This document shows positions 1-5,185 of a stretch of 5,967 nt of DNA, piece by piece (within the stretch, counting starts at the first letter, position 1; every line of letters starts with the position of its first letter). A program made the translations under genes and the position numbers. Location of the stretch: contig DAIDAN010000034.1 in the NCBI GenBank assembly GCA_027310605.1, positions 1 through 5,967 on the forward strand. The letters are read 5' to 3'. Origin of the DNA: Candidatus Aenigmatarchaeota archaeon (GTDB taxonomy: Archaea; Aenigmatarchaeota; Aenigmatarchaeia; Aenigmatarchaeales; DAIDAN01). The notes beneath the pieces were generated by a model. That model did not search any database. It was not told where the DNA came from and saw nothing but the letters and a program-made list of their open reading frames with translations.

Positions 1-543
1 CCTCAAGATGAAGCTGCAACATTTGTAAAACAGGAAGGAAAAAAATGCACAACGCAAGATAAGCCTCCGAAACTATTCGATACTGGCGTCTGTTTTGGCA
101 ACGGAAAGGAGACATATTTTTGCAACAATGGAAATATAGAAGGGTGCGGAAAGAACAGCCAGCAATATAGCAAAGGGAATGACCCGGCAATATGCGACAA
201 GGACAAAGGATGCAAAAGCACAACCAGTGGAGAAACGGGCATGAGCTTGTCAATAAAGATTCCTGCAGCCCTGACATCTTCCGGAGCAACTGATAAATGT
301 GGTGAAATAACCTGTGATGGTTTCTTTACTGGAGCTGCTGACGGAAATAATTGCAAACTAACCCTGACAAAGAGCGTCAGTTTCGTCAAGGACAAATCGC
401 AGGTCTTCAGGTGCGAGCTGACCTCGCCGGACGAGTCCGTTGTGCCGGAGCAGAAAACCTATTCAATCCAGTCGGAGGTGAAATACACCTACCAGCTTGG
501 CAACGACTTCGATGTCGCGATAAAGCCGATGACGACGGGATAA
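1..543 (+). CDS. C-terminal part of a cysteine-rich exported protein, paralogue of the two following lipoproteins
   Basis: Frame 1 is open from the first base to TAA at 541-543, giving 180 residues without a start, so the N terminus lies outside the window. I do not recognise the family by name. The visible N-terminal part is cysteine-rich (Cys16, 31, 41, 49, 65, 71 in window numbering), rich in Gly, Asn and Lys, and looks like a disulfide-stabilised secreted segment. Residues about 115-178 match the end of the two downstream proteins: a C...C pair (Cys118, Cys138), then the closing strands KYTYQLGNDFDVAIKP. A membrane anchor or lipobox would be in the missing part. An internal ATG at 241 is in frame, but the coding frame clearly continues upstream of it, so 241 should not be taken as the start. 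The paralogues suggest an extracytoplasmic location; the role is unknown. Confidence 0.8.
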   Translation, partial: PQDEAATFVKQEGKKCTTQDKPPKLFDTGVCFGNGKETYFCNNGNIEGCGKNSQQYSKGNDPAICDKDKGCKSTTSGETGMSLSIKIPAALTSSGATDKCGEITCDGFFTGAADGNNCKLTLTKSVSFVKDKSQVFRCELTSPDESVVPEQKTYSIQSEVKYTYQLGNDFDVAIKPMTTG

Positions 544-583
544 AAATTCGGGAAAAACTTAAGCATAAAAACCGTCGCAACAG

Positions 584-594
584 TTTTTAATAAT
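584..594 (+). terminator. Possible oligo-T termination region after the first gene
   Basis: TTTTTAATAAT lies about 40 bases after the stop of the first gene. Archaeal RNA polymerase often stops on short T-runs without a hairpin. A single run of five T is weak evidence, and the same bases could serve as an AT-rich promoter element. Confidence 0.25.
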
Positions 595-617
595 TTGTTC
601 GCAATACGGTTTTCAGA

Positions 618-626
618 TTAAAAATA
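618..626 (+). promoter_or_regulatory. TATA-like box for the 647 lipoprotein gene
   Basis: TTAAAAATA is centred about 25 bases upstream of the ATG at 647. That is the spacing expected between an archaeal TATA box and a transcription start, so the mRNA could be nearly leaderless. This would explain why no Shine-Dalgarno sequence precedes this ATG. No convincing purine-rich BRE is seen upstream. Confidence 0.35.
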
Positions 627-646
627 ATTCAATAAAAATATCAGCG

Positions 647-1606
647 ATGCGGAAAACGCTAAAAGAATCTTGTTATGAAATTTGGATAACGGTGTTTGGC
701 TTGAAAAAAGAAAACGGAAAAAATATTGCGAAACGCGGAAAGAAAACGCTTAATCCGGCGCTCCTGCTATTTCTCGTCGCATTGGTTGCCGCTGTCTCGG
801 GTTGCGTCTCGAACTTCCCGTTCGCGCAGCAGGCAAGCATCGCGAACCCTACCGTGACTTCGGAGACGCAGGACCTTGTGCTGAAGGCCGAGGCAGTGCC
901 GCTCGAGGTGAGGAGCGGGAAAAATCTTGAGATTTTTTTCGAGATTGACGCGCTCAAGGATTTGAAGAACCTTTCTTTTGCAGTGACGGACGCCTGCCTT
1001 TTCTCAGGCGGCACGAAGGGGCCAGAAAACATAGAGTTGAACGCTAATAAGACAAGGGACTTCAAGATTACGCTGGCCGCGGGAAGCCCGGGCTTCGACA
1101 CAAACTGCCAGATAAGGTTCAGGGCGAACTATTCCTCAATTTTGGTAGCGGCGCAGGACATAATTGTGCTAAGCGATTCGGAATTCCTGACAGAGCAGCG
1201 CAGCGGAAAGATAGGCGAGAGGGTTGCGCAGTTCGCTTCGACGGACAACCCCCTTAAAATAACAACATCATTCTCCGAGCCACAGCCTTTCGAGGACGCT
1301 TCGGACGAGTTCATGTACATAGAATATTCCAACACGGGCTCCGGAGTTTTGGAAAAACTCGAGAAAGGCTCTGTCGTGATGACCGCGCCGGGCAATGTGA
1401 AGATTTCCTGCGACGATTATGGCTTGAATGGAAACAAGCTAACGCTCAACAGGGACCTGACCTTCATAAATGGGCGCGCGAAGAAAAGCACCTGCAAGCT
1501 GACGACGCAGGCTCTCCAGCCTGCGGATTCAAAAACATTGCAGCTGACGGCAAACTATTTATACGCGGTTGACAATTCAATTAATGTGAAGATAAAACAG
1601 AAGTAG
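647..1606 (+). CDS. Lipoprotein with two tandem beta-rich (Ig-like) modules
   Basis: 319 residues. A positively charged N region leads into a hydrophobic stretch (about 37-50) ending in the lipobox VSGC, with Cys53 as the likely lipidated residue, so the protein should be anchored outside the membrane. The mature part reads as two related modules. Module A (about 78-176) has Cys117 and Cys154 and ends ANYSSILVAAQDIIVLS. Module B (about 201-317) has Cys255 and Cys283 and ends ANYLYAVDNSINVKIKQ. The cysteine pair in each could form a disulfide. The start is uncertain: 36 residues precede the hydrophobic core, which is long. ATG 647 has no Shine-Dalgarno but a well-placed TATA-like box; GTG at 692 or TTG at 701 would give a more usual signal peptide. 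It lies 103 bases after the first gene and 202 before the third. Function not recognised; a surface binding or adhesion role is only inference. Confidence 0.85.
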   Translation: MRKTLKESCYEIWITVFGLKKENGKNIAKRGKKTLNPALLLFLVALVAAVSGCVSNFPFAQQASIANPTVTSETQDLVLKAEAVPLEVRSGKNLEIFFEIDALKDLKNLSFAVTDACLFSGGTKGPENIELNANKTRDFKITLAAGSPGFDTNCQIRFRANYSSILVAAQDIIVLSDSEFLTEQRSGKIGERVAQFASTDNPLKITTSFSEPQPFEDASDEFMYIEYSNTGSGVLEKLEKGSVVMTAPGNVKISCDDYGLNGNKLTLNRDLTFINGRAKKSTCKLTTQALQPADSKTLQLTANYLYAVDNSINVKIKQK

Positions 1607-1794
1607 GAAGTATCAATATGCCTTGAATTCAAAAAAAGAACGGCTGTTCATTACGGAATGAGTTGCAATGTCGGAACGGCCGTCAAGGCGCTTGCAATCG
1701 AAACGCATAACCAACACATTTGCAAATCAAATCGTAATTCGCGTTCCTGCAAACACAAATCATATCGAAACTCAAGTCGTGATTGTTCCATATT

Positions 1795-1800
1795 GTGAGG
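1795..1800 (+). promoter_or_regulatory. Ribosome binding site that fixes the start at 1809
   Basis: GTGAGG lies 8 bases before the ATG at 1809 and contains GAGG, complementary to the 3' end of 16S rRNA. It supports 1809 over the in-frame upstream ATG at 1668, which lacks such a site and would put 47 extra residues before a good signal peptide. Confidence 0.6.
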
Positions 1801-1808
1801 CGCTGCCC

Positions 1809-3173
1809 ATGAAAAAGACAATATCCAAATCCGGCAGAAGAAACATTTTTTTATTTCTTTCCATTATTGCTGTTGTAGCGATAAGCGGCTGCATCAGCGG
1901 GGGGCAGAAAACATCTGCCGCGGGGAACGGAATCGCGATAACGGATTTTTCCTCTTCAGCTTCCGAAGCCTCGGACTGCGACAGGTCTGTCAGGATAAAC
2001 CTTGATGTTGAAAATCAGGGGGGAAGCTCGGTGGACAGCAACAACCTTCTCGCCTGCCTCTCCGGGAAAAATTTCCCGGGAAAAACTTCCGAACAGATGT
2101 GGGCTGTTGATTCGTCGCAGATAAACAGGGTTTGCCAGACCCTTCCCAAGAAGCTTGATGCTGTTGACAATGTGAAGAGCATCCCGGGCGGAGCCGCAAG
2201 CTTCAAGTGGACCGCTTTTTCCCCGTTTGTTCCCTTCCCTCTCACAAGGACCGACGGTTTTAGCGGAAGGGTGTTCTACAAATACAGCAGCAGGACATCG
2301 GCAACGGTGTTCGTGATTTCGGAAGACGGGCTTGCCGCTGCAAAACAAAAAGGCACGGCCTTGCCTTCTGCGCCGGAAATAGAAAAAACAGCTTCGCCTG
2401 TGGACATTTCTATCGATACTAATCAGCCTGTGATAGGGCAGAACGGGGACACTTTCACATTGAAGGTCACGCTGTCGAATGTGGGAGGCGGAACCGTTTT
2501 TGACCCGGGCGCGGTAAGCTTCGGCAGCCCATCCTCTAGCCTGCCTTCGATTTCGGAAGATCAGCTGAACCTGATAACAATAACAGTTAACACGAGCCTG
2601 TATGCCGGCGGGAGTTCTGAAGCAGGCTTCTGCAATGCGGACCTCAGGAGCGTTGAGCTCAGGAAAGGCTCCACTGTCACGATACCCTGCGACATAAGAA
2701 TAAACGCGCCGATCTCGGGGCTCAGGTCTTTTCCGATCCTCTTGACAGCGAAATATGGGTACTTCATAGACAGCAGCGAAGTCCCAATAAGCCTGAGCGG
2801 CAAGAAAAACAAGGACCCTGCGCAATGCTCCCAGGGGGTTTCAAGCGGCAGCGTCTTTGATTTCTCATTGTCCGCAAGCCCGACCTCTGCTGCACTTGCT
2901 TCCGGCGCGTCTTCCATGACTTCAACAATCACTTCAACATTGCTTTCCGGCGCAGCGCAGTCTGTGACATTGTCCTGCAGTTCCGGCATGCCTTCAGGCG
3001 CTTCTTGCGCGTTCAGCTCAAACCCTCTTGTGCCGGCATCATCGCCGGGCACTGCTTCAACGCTTACAATCTCAAACACTTCTGTTATAGGTTCCGGAAC
3101 TTATCCGATAACAGTTTCCGCGGCGGACGGAGGCATAACAAGGACGGCGCCGTTCAACTACATCGTGCCTTGA
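1809..3173 (+). CDS. Lipoprotein with two Ig-like modules and an extra C-terminal Ig-like domain
   Basis: 454 residues from ATG 1809. The signal peptide is typical: Lys/Arg-rich start, hydrophobic residues 13-26, lipobox ISGC with Cys28 as the lipid anchor. Module A (about 41-170) begins with an IAITDFSSSASE strand, contains VENQGGSSV, and ends YKYSSRTSATVFVIS. Module B (about 197-330) has LSNVGGGTV, the pair Cys275/Cys294, and ends AKYGYFIDSSEVPISLS, matching the preceding protein. A linker around 331-349 leads to a Ser/Thr/Ala-rich third domain (about 350-453) with the pattern FSLSASP...LSC...MPSGASCAFSSNP...TYPITV. This is the common repeat-type Ig-like domain of bacterial and archaeal surface proteins. 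The alternating beta pattern and shared modules suggest an extracellular binding or adhesion protein; the ligand is unknown. Translation from ATG 1668 is possible but unlikely. Confidence 0.88.
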   Translation: MKKTISKSGRRNIFLFLSIIAVVAISGCISGGQKTSAAGNGIAITDFSSSASEASDCDRSVRINLDVENQGGSSVDSNNLLACLSGKNFPGKTSEQMWAVDSSQINRVCQTLPKKLDAVDNVKSIPGGAASFKWTAFSPFVPFPLTRTDGFSGRVFYKYSSRTSATVFVISEDGLAAAKQKGTALPSAPEIEKTASPVDISIDTNQPVIGQNGDTFTLKVTLSNVGGGTVFDPGAVSFGSPSSSLPSISEDQLNLITITVNTSLYAGGSSEAGFCNADLRSVELRKGSTVTIPCDIRINAPISGLRSFPILLTAKYGYFIDSSEVPISLSGKKNKDPAQCSQGVSSGSVFDFSLSASPTSAALASGASSMTSTITSTLLSGAAQSVTLSCSSGMPSGASCAFSSNPLVPASSPGTASTLTISNTSVIGSGTYPITVSAADGGITRTAPFNYIVP

Positions 3174-3179
3174 TACGGA

Positions 3180-3200
3180 TTTATTTTTTCTAGAATTTTT
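3180..3200 (+). terminator. Oligo-T terminator after the lipoprotein cluster
   Basis: TTTATTTTTT (3180-3189) and TTTTT (3196-3200) start 6 bases after the TGA stop. Two T-runs in close succession, with no needed hairpin, are the usual archaeal termination signal. They sit between the convergent + strand cluster and the - strand endonuclease gene. Confidence 0.65.
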
Positions 3201-3344
3201 ATACAGGTTTCGATTTTGGAATGAATTTCAGAAACACTAATCAGCAAAAGCGTTCTAAAAGCCGTTCTGATTTTGTGAGTTCAAGTCATAATGGTTATTA
3301 TTCAAATTATTTTCCGAAATCCCCGAGGCTGCTCTGCCGATGCT

Positions 3345-3363
3345 CGAAAAGCTCCGCTTTTCG
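3345..3363 (-). repeat. Perfect 8-bp hairpin just after the endoQ stop
   Basis: CGAAAAGC, loop TCC, GCTTTTCG forms a perfect inverted repeat starting 6 bases past the endoQ stop codon, read on the - strand. It could stabilise the mRNA 3' end or help termination, but there is no clear T-run behind it on that strand. Nothing else recognisable was found in the 3201-3369 intergenic stretch. Confidence 0.5.
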
Positions 3364-3369
3364 GCGCCG

Positions 3370-4608
3370 TCAAAAATCGTCCAAAGATTTTTGTACGTTC
3401 TCATAATATTTCACATCAGCCTTTTTTCCCGGCGGAACCGGAATGCCATAGACTCCGGCGCCTCCCGGCACATAGGAAAACCTCCCCTCCCTGAAAGCCT
3501 TCACGAGTTCCGCTGTTTTCCTGTCTATCTCTGACAGCTTTTCTATTGGCGCGTCTATCAGCGCGGCTATCTCGTTCCCGAACCTATTCACAAAAAGCTT
3601 CCATTGCTCCTGAACCTTCAATGACCAGGACTGCTTTATTCCCAGCGAGACCGCTATGATTTCGGAAAGCGGGATTATGTGGATTGTTTTTGCCCTATGC
3701 TCCGGATGCGAGAGTTCAGCGCCGCGCGAGAGTTCGTAAATGCGGTAGTCCGCGCCTTTCTTTATAGGCTTTCCGCAGCTTGGGCAGCGCCAGTTGAAAC
3801 GGATAGCCTCCTCCGGCTTGAAAAACAAAAGGCAGCCAGCGCAGCGGGTCTTGTGATATTTTCCCTCGCGCGGGTCGAACTTTATGTTAAGGACTGGCTT
3901 TCTTCCGCCTTCCCTCTTGATTCCTTTTTCCAGCTCCGCAAAGGAAACATCCTTCATCAGGAATCTTGTGAATTCCCTTCCGAGCTTGTTCGGCCAGGGC
4001 GAGTGGCAGTCGCTGTTGCTCAAAAAAGTCAGGCTGTGAAGTTCCGGAATCCTGTCAGCCATGTCCGTGTCCGCCGACAGCCCGAGCTCGCCGAAATAAA
4101 TCTTATCGGAATATTTTCCATAGCAATCCCTGTAGGAATTGTGTTTCGAATAAATCCCGAAATAAGGGGTGAACATGTGCGAGGGCCCGATGAGGCAGCC
4201 GGCTTCAGCGCAGATTTCCGCAATCTGCTCCCCGTTCAGCCAGATTTTCGGGCGGCCGTCGGTGTCCAAGTCCTTGCAGGATTTTTTCAATCTTTCCCTG
4301 ACTTCATAAACCTTGCTCATTCCCGGGAACAATATTATGTGATGGACGCGGTTGTTGTCCTCAACCTCCGTCTGCAGCACGAATCTCGTGCCATTAGCGT
4401 GTTCGAATAATGAGTCGTCCACCTGTTTCAGCTGCTCCTTCAACAATTTTATCCATCTCTCGTTGAGAATGTCGCCCGTGCCCACAAGATGCAATCCTTT
4501 GAGCGGAGCCTGCTCCCCGATTTTTCTCGGCAACATCTCGCTGCTCACCGCCCCGGAATACAGGCCGTGTATGTGAATGTCGGCGTTGACCTCGATGAAG
4601 TCGGACAT
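3370..4608 (-). CDS. endoQ: Endonuclease Q (PHP-domain DNA repair nuclease)
   Basis: 412 residues, close to the roughly 400-425 usual for this family. EndoQ nicks DNA on the 5' side of deaminated bases (uracil, hypoxanthine, xanthine) and abasic sites. The PHP domain shows DIHIHG (His12, His14), TEVED (Glu81), VHH (His89-90), GPSH (His144) and SNSDCH (Asp200, His202), the expected metal ligands. A four-cysteine zinc site follows (Cys256, 259, 275, 278; CAGC...CPSC), then a helical region ending in a Gly-rich VPGGAGVYGIP segment. The last seven residues, QKSLDDF, fit a PCNA-binding PIP box (Q-x-x-L-x-x-F) although the second aromatic is missing; PCNA interaction is reported for EndoQ of Thermococcales. 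I chose ATG 4608 because AGGTG lies just upstream and the PHP motif then starts about ten residues in. The ATG at 4638 would add ten residues (MRKKYYEGVF) without support. Confidence 0.93.
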   Translation of the reverse strand: MSDFIEVNADIHIHGLYSGAVSSEMLPRKIGEQAPLKGLHLVGTGDILNERWIKLLKEQLKQVDDSLFEHANGTRFVLQTEVEDNNRVHHIILFPGMSKVYEVRERLKKSCKDLDTDGRPKIWLNGEQIAEICAEAGCLIGPSHMFTPYFGIYSKHNSYRDCYGKYSDKIYFGELGLSADTDMADRIPELHSLTFLSNSDCHSPWPNKLGREFTRFLMKDVSFAELEKGIKREGGRKPVLNIKFDPREGKYHKTRCAGCLLFFKPEEAIRFNWRCPSCGKPIKKGADYRIYELSRGAELSHPEHRAKTIHIIPLSEIIAVSLGIKQSWSLKVQEQWKLFVNRFGNEIAALIDAPIEKLSEIDRKTAELVKAFREGRFSYVPGGAGVYGIPVPPGKKADVKYYENVQKSLDDF

Positions 4609-4613
4609 AAAAA

Positions 4614-4620
4614 CACCTTC
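4614..4620 (-). promoter_or_regulatory. Ribosome binding site of endoQ
   Basis: On the - strand GAAGGTG lies 5 bases before ATG 4608. AGGTG is a good anti-16S match and decides between this ATG and the in-frame ATG at 4638. Confidence 0.65.
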
Positions 4621-4653
4621 ATAATATTTTTTCCGCATGTTTTCAGTGCAACT

Positions 4654-4664
4654 GATTTATTTTT
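4654..4664 (-). promoter_or_regulatory. Possible TATA box of endoQ
   Basis: The - strand reads AAAAATAAATC here, about 50 bases before the chosen ATG. With initiation about 25 bases downstream, the mRNA would begin near 4633. That leaves a short leader containing the ribosome binding site and excludes the ATG at 4638. The surroundings are A/T-rich throughout, so the assignment is tentative. Confidence 0.3.
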
Positions 4665-4686
4665 TTTGAAAAACACTTTGATGTGA

Positions 4687-4731
4687 AAACCATTTTTGAC
4701 AAAAAAATAAAAAAATCAGATCTGATGGTTT
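4687..4731. repeat. Palindrome ATCAGATCTGAT nested in a second inverted repeat
   Basis: ATCAGATCTGAT (4715-4726) is a perfect 12-bp palindrome. AAACCAT (4687-4693) and ATGGTTT (4725-4731) form a further 7-bp inverted repeat overlapping it. They lie in the divergent region between endoQ (-) and the tRNA (+), about 107 bases from the endoQ start. An operator for a dimeric regulator is possible. A-tracts fill the space between the arms. Confidence 0.35.
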
Positions 4732-4801
4732 GGCATTCTACAGATTTTTGGTTTTAGCGTTTAAATACAGTGCATTGAATAAGAGCGAAATTTGCCATCT
4801 A

Positions 4802-4809
4802 TTTATATT
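4802..4809 (+). promoter_or_regulatory. TATA box of the tRNA-Ala gene
   Basis: TTTATATT ends 25 bases before the first base of the tRNA (4834). Sequence and spacing match an archaeal TATA box for a transcript starting at or a few bases before the mature 5' end. A second candidate, TTTAAATA at about 4761-4768, is too far upstream unless the leader is long. Confidence 0.6.
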
Positions 4810-4852
4810 CTTCGCAGAAAATTGATAATCAACGGGCTGGTAGATCAACGGA

Positions 4853-4916
4853 ACGGGCTTTTCTTTCAGAAAGAAATCCCGGGCAAAAGAAACGATATAG
4901 ACTATACGATCGTTAA
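4853..4916 (+). other. D-loop intron of tRNA-Ala (about 64 nt, position 20/21)
   Basis: A bulge-helix-bulge can be drawn at the exon borders. The outer helix is the D-stem GATC/GATC, the central 4-bp helix is AACG (4847-4850) with CGTT (4911-4914), and the 3-nt bulges are GAA (4851-4853) and AAA (4915-4917). Cutting after the second base of each bulge gives the stated limits; neighbouring A residues make them uncertain by one or two bases. An inner helix next to the bulges is poor (relaxed motif). Inside, GGG (4855-4857) pairs with CCC (4878-4880) around a 7-bp stem TTTCTTT/AAAGAAA with a CAG loop. Confidence 0.75.
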
Positions 4917-4955
4917 AGATCGCCACCTTGGCATGGTGGAGGTTCCGAGTTCGAA

Positions 4956-5035
4956 ATACGAGAGAAAAACGCAAGTTTTACGGGGGTATCAGGAGTACCG
5001 TAGAACTGAAGGGGGCGAAGCCCCCTGCGGTTCCG
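4956..5035 (+). other. T-loop intron of tRNA-Ala (about 80 nt, position 59/60)
   Basis: The limits come from rebuilding a 7-base T-loop, TTCGAA + T, between T-stem strands at 4945-4949 and 5037-5041; a 58/59 cut giving TTCGAGT is equally possible. No canonical bulge-helix-bulge was found at these borders. The intron is strongly structured: AAAAC-GCAA-GTTTT (4966-4979, a GNRA-type tetraloop), TACGG/CCGTA (4979-4983 with 4998-5002), and AGGGGGC-GAA-GCCCCCT (5010-5026) extended by GAACTG/CGGTTC (5003-5008 with 5028-5033). GAAC (5003-5006) could instead pair with the exon GTTC (4949-4952). Confidence 0.7.
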
Positions 5036-5055
5036 TCTCGGCCAGTCCACCAAAA

Positions 5056-5066
5056 TTATTTTTCCT
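5056..5066 (+). terminator. Terminator of tRNA-Ala, inside the end of the convergent small gene
   Basis: TTATTTTTCCT begins 3 bases after the encoded CCA, with five consecutive T at 5059-5063. It is the only T-run close to the tRNA end. Read on the opposite strand, these bases are the stop codon and last Lys and Glu codons of the zinc-ribbon gene, so the signal is shared. Confidence 0.55.
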
Positions 5067-5181
5067 CTTCAACAATTACCGGTCCGCGGTAGCCGCATTT
5101 CTGGCATTCATATATCTGCCCGAGCCATGGAAGATATTTGACATCTTCGCTTTTGCACATAGGGCATCTTATTTTCGGCAT
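5056..5181 (-). CDS. 41-residue zinc-ribbon protein downstream of rfcS
   Basis: ATG at 5181 to TAA at 5056-5058, beginning MPKIRCPMCKSEDVKYLPWL. Two CxxC knuckles (Cys6/Cys9 CPMC and Cys26/Cys29 CQKC) are spaced as in a rubredoxin-like or TFIIB-like zinc ribbon, followed by GYRGPVIVEEE with an acidic tail. The whole protein is little more than the zinc-binding fold, so it could be an adaptor or nucleic-acid binder; no specific function can be named. It begins 4 bases after the rfcS stop, and a GAAGTGA sequence overlapping that stop can act as its ribosome binding site. Both points support one operon and translational coupling. It is short enough to be missed by ordinary gene finders. Its stop lies 3 bases from the CCA of the convergent tRNA. 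Confidence 0.85.
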   Translation of the reverse strand: MPKIRCPMCKSEDVKYLPWLGQIYECQKCGYRGPVIVEEEK

Positions 5182-5185
5182 GATT

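Larger units (their letters stand above)
4834..5052 (+). tRNA. tRNA-Ala(GGC) interrupted by introns in the D-loop and the T-loop
   Basis: Both acceptor strands pair over seven bases (GGGCTGG 4834-4840 with CCAGTCC 5042-5048), including G3:U70, the alanine identity pair. A73 and an encoded CCA (5050-5052) follow. D-stem GATC (4843-4846) pairs with GATC (4918-4921). G26 and the anticodon arm CCACC-TTGGCAT-GGTGG (4923-4939) give anticodon GGC at 4930-4932. The variable loop AGGTT (4940-4944) leads to T-stem CCGAG (4945-4949), which pairs with CTCGG (5037-5041). Removing 4853-4916 and 4956-5035 leaves a 72-nt body plus CCA, with D-loop AACGGAA and T-loop TTCGAAT. A15 and U48 form an A:U Levitt pair. 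The stems lie far apart yet match completely, so chance is very unlikely. The exact splice bases are inferred. The anticodon loop has no intron. The transcript should need splicing endonuclease EndA and an RNA ligase. Confidence 0.92.

Noticed and set aside
1668..1808. In-frame N-terminal extension of the third lipoprotein from ATG 1668
   Set aside because: It adds 47 residues before a complete signal peptide, has no ribosome binding site, and a good one stands before ATG 1809.
1956..2825. Long open frame of 289 codons on the - strand
   Set aside because: It lies antisense to the lipoprotein gene, whose signal peptide and shared modules make that strand the coding one; the antisense product shows no motif.
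3679..4410. Open frame of 243 codons on the + strand
   Set aside because: It is antisense to endoQ, which has clear family motifs throughout this stretch.
4609..4638. Ten-residue extension of EndoQ from ATG 4638
   Set aside because: The AGGTG site lies inside it and serves ATG 4608; the PHP motif of the family starts close to the N terminus.
4738..4974. Open frame of 78 codons on the - strand
   Set aside because: It covers the tRNA promoter, first exons and D-loop intron, and has no recognisable motif or ribosome binding site.
4956..5035. Box C/D guide RNA inside the T-loop intron
   Set aside because: CTGA occurs at 5006-5009, but no RTGATGA box C and no paired C'/D' boxes were seen.
4834..5052. 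tRNA pseudogene or chance remnant
   Set aside because: All stems pair fully, alanine identity and tertiary pairs are present, and the CCA, TATA box and terminator are in place.
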